From: Gardnerella leopoldii
GTDB lineage: Bacteria > Actinomycetota > Actinomycetes > Actinomycetales > Bifidobacteriaceae
DNA: 64,000 nt
NCBI RefSeq assembly: GCF_003293675.1
Contig: NZ_CP029984.1
Coordinates: 1,382,472 to 1,446,471, forward strand
Direction: 5' to 3'
A program made the translations under genes and the position numbers. Positions 62,429 through 64,000 of the stretch are shown here, piece after piece (position 1 is the stretch's first letter; each line of letters begins with the position of its first letter). The notes below the pieces were generated by a model. It ran no database searches, was not told the DNA's origin, and was given only the letters and a program-made list of their open reading frames with translations.

Positions 62429-62514
62429 TAAATTTTTTAATTTTATATATTTCTTTTTCTTATTCGGTAGTGGCATAGAGATAGTCTTAACAGGTAAGAA
62501 TTGTGCTTATTTGA

Positions 62515-63846
<1,332 letters not shown>

Positions 63847-63876
63847 AATTGTTTATTATTTTATGATCAACTTAGC

Positions 63877-63910
63877 AAAACGGCACTTCTCGATTGGGAG
63901 TGTCGTTTTG
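63877..63910 (+). terminator. Intrinsic terminator after purA
   Basis: AAAACGGCACT pairs with AGTGTCGTTTT (one G-T pair) over 11 bp, with an 11-base loop and T-rich tail. Confidence 0.82.
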
Positions 63911-63941
63911 GTTTATGACGATAATTTCAAAAAGAGTGAAA

Positions 63942-64000
63942 ATGAGTAAAATAAGCGGAAAAAATAAAAAAAATAATTGTCGATTATACTTTTTAGTTTT
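63942..64000 (+). CDS. Possible start of a further gene, cut by the window end
   Basis: An open frame from ATG 63942 (MSKISGKNKKNNCRLYFLV) runs to the end of the window, with AGAG 6 bases upstream; the frame is also open from ATG 63915. A lysine/asparagine-rich start leading into hydrophobic residues would suit a membrane protein. Only 19 residues are visible, so this could be chance. Confidence 0.3.
   Translation, partial: MSKISGKNKKNNCRLYFLV

Overview
The window looks like a chromosomal segment of Gardnerella (Bifidobacteriaceae, Actinobacteria). The best evidence is a vaginolysin gene (47883-49433, minus strand) encoding a cholesterol-dependent cytolysin with the undecapeptide EKTGLVWEPWR and the Y-x-Y-x14-R-S signature of CD59-binding toxins. 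Other actinobacterial marks are low-to-moderate G+C with bifidobacterial gene order, an rpf-ksgA pair, a ppk-mutT1 pair, MurT/GatD, an HspR-type HAIR operator before clpB, a Rho with a long charged insertion, and a 6C-type small RNA. No insertion sequence, prophage or CRISPR array was seen.

Layout. 1-10.2 kb: envelope and tRNA genes, mostly on the minus strand (a truncated kinase-like gene, murJ, a DUF6049-like membrane protein, a NUDIX hydrolase; pcnA on plus; a LytR_C-domain protein, ksgA, and an Rpf-like cell-wall hydrolase). 10.2-18.5 kb: a 6C-like RNA, tRNA-Thr(UGU), a membrane serine/threonine kinase, a convergent pair of near-duplicate DsbA-like genes, an msmK-type sugar ABC ATPase, a DUF4032 protein, tRNA-Lys(UUU) and a glutaredoxin. 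18.6-27.4 kb: ftsY, a divergent ammonium transporter, a dense cluster of DnaA boxes, a MATE transporter, dnaB and murT-gatD. 27.4-37 kb: upp, a hypothetical gene, mutT1, ppk, a structured RNA with a terminator, an aquaporin-family channel, gluQ, a YggS-family protein and a fumarylacetoacetase-family enzyme.

37-49.5 kb is the most unusual part. It holds HAIR-controlled clpB, rmuC, a degenerate phosphoribosyltransferase-like protein ending in five 27-residue repeats with 40 cysteines, a TrmH-family methyltransferase, and an ABC ATPase/permease pair. Convergent to that pair is a second ABC ATPase that has lost its catalytic Glu and switch His and carries a 380-residue repetitive tail; a 39-residue membrane peptide is translationally coupled to it. 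Vaginolysin follows on the same strand behind its own terminator. 49.9-64 kb: gatCAB, a GNAT enzyme, a DUF2469 protein, an FAD oxidoreductase, rho, an aminotransferase divergent from an Lrp-family regulator, chorismate mutase, class II aldolase, purA and the start of one more reading frame.

How it fits together: most of the window is housekeeping (replication, tRNA maturation and amidation, peptidoglycan synthesis and remodelling, proteostasis, central metabolism). The candidates for new biology are the Cys-repeat protein, the degenerate ATPase operon, the DnaA-box cluster far from any visible dnaA, and the structured RNA upstream of the aquaporin gene. All functions are inferred from sequence by eye; no database search was run.
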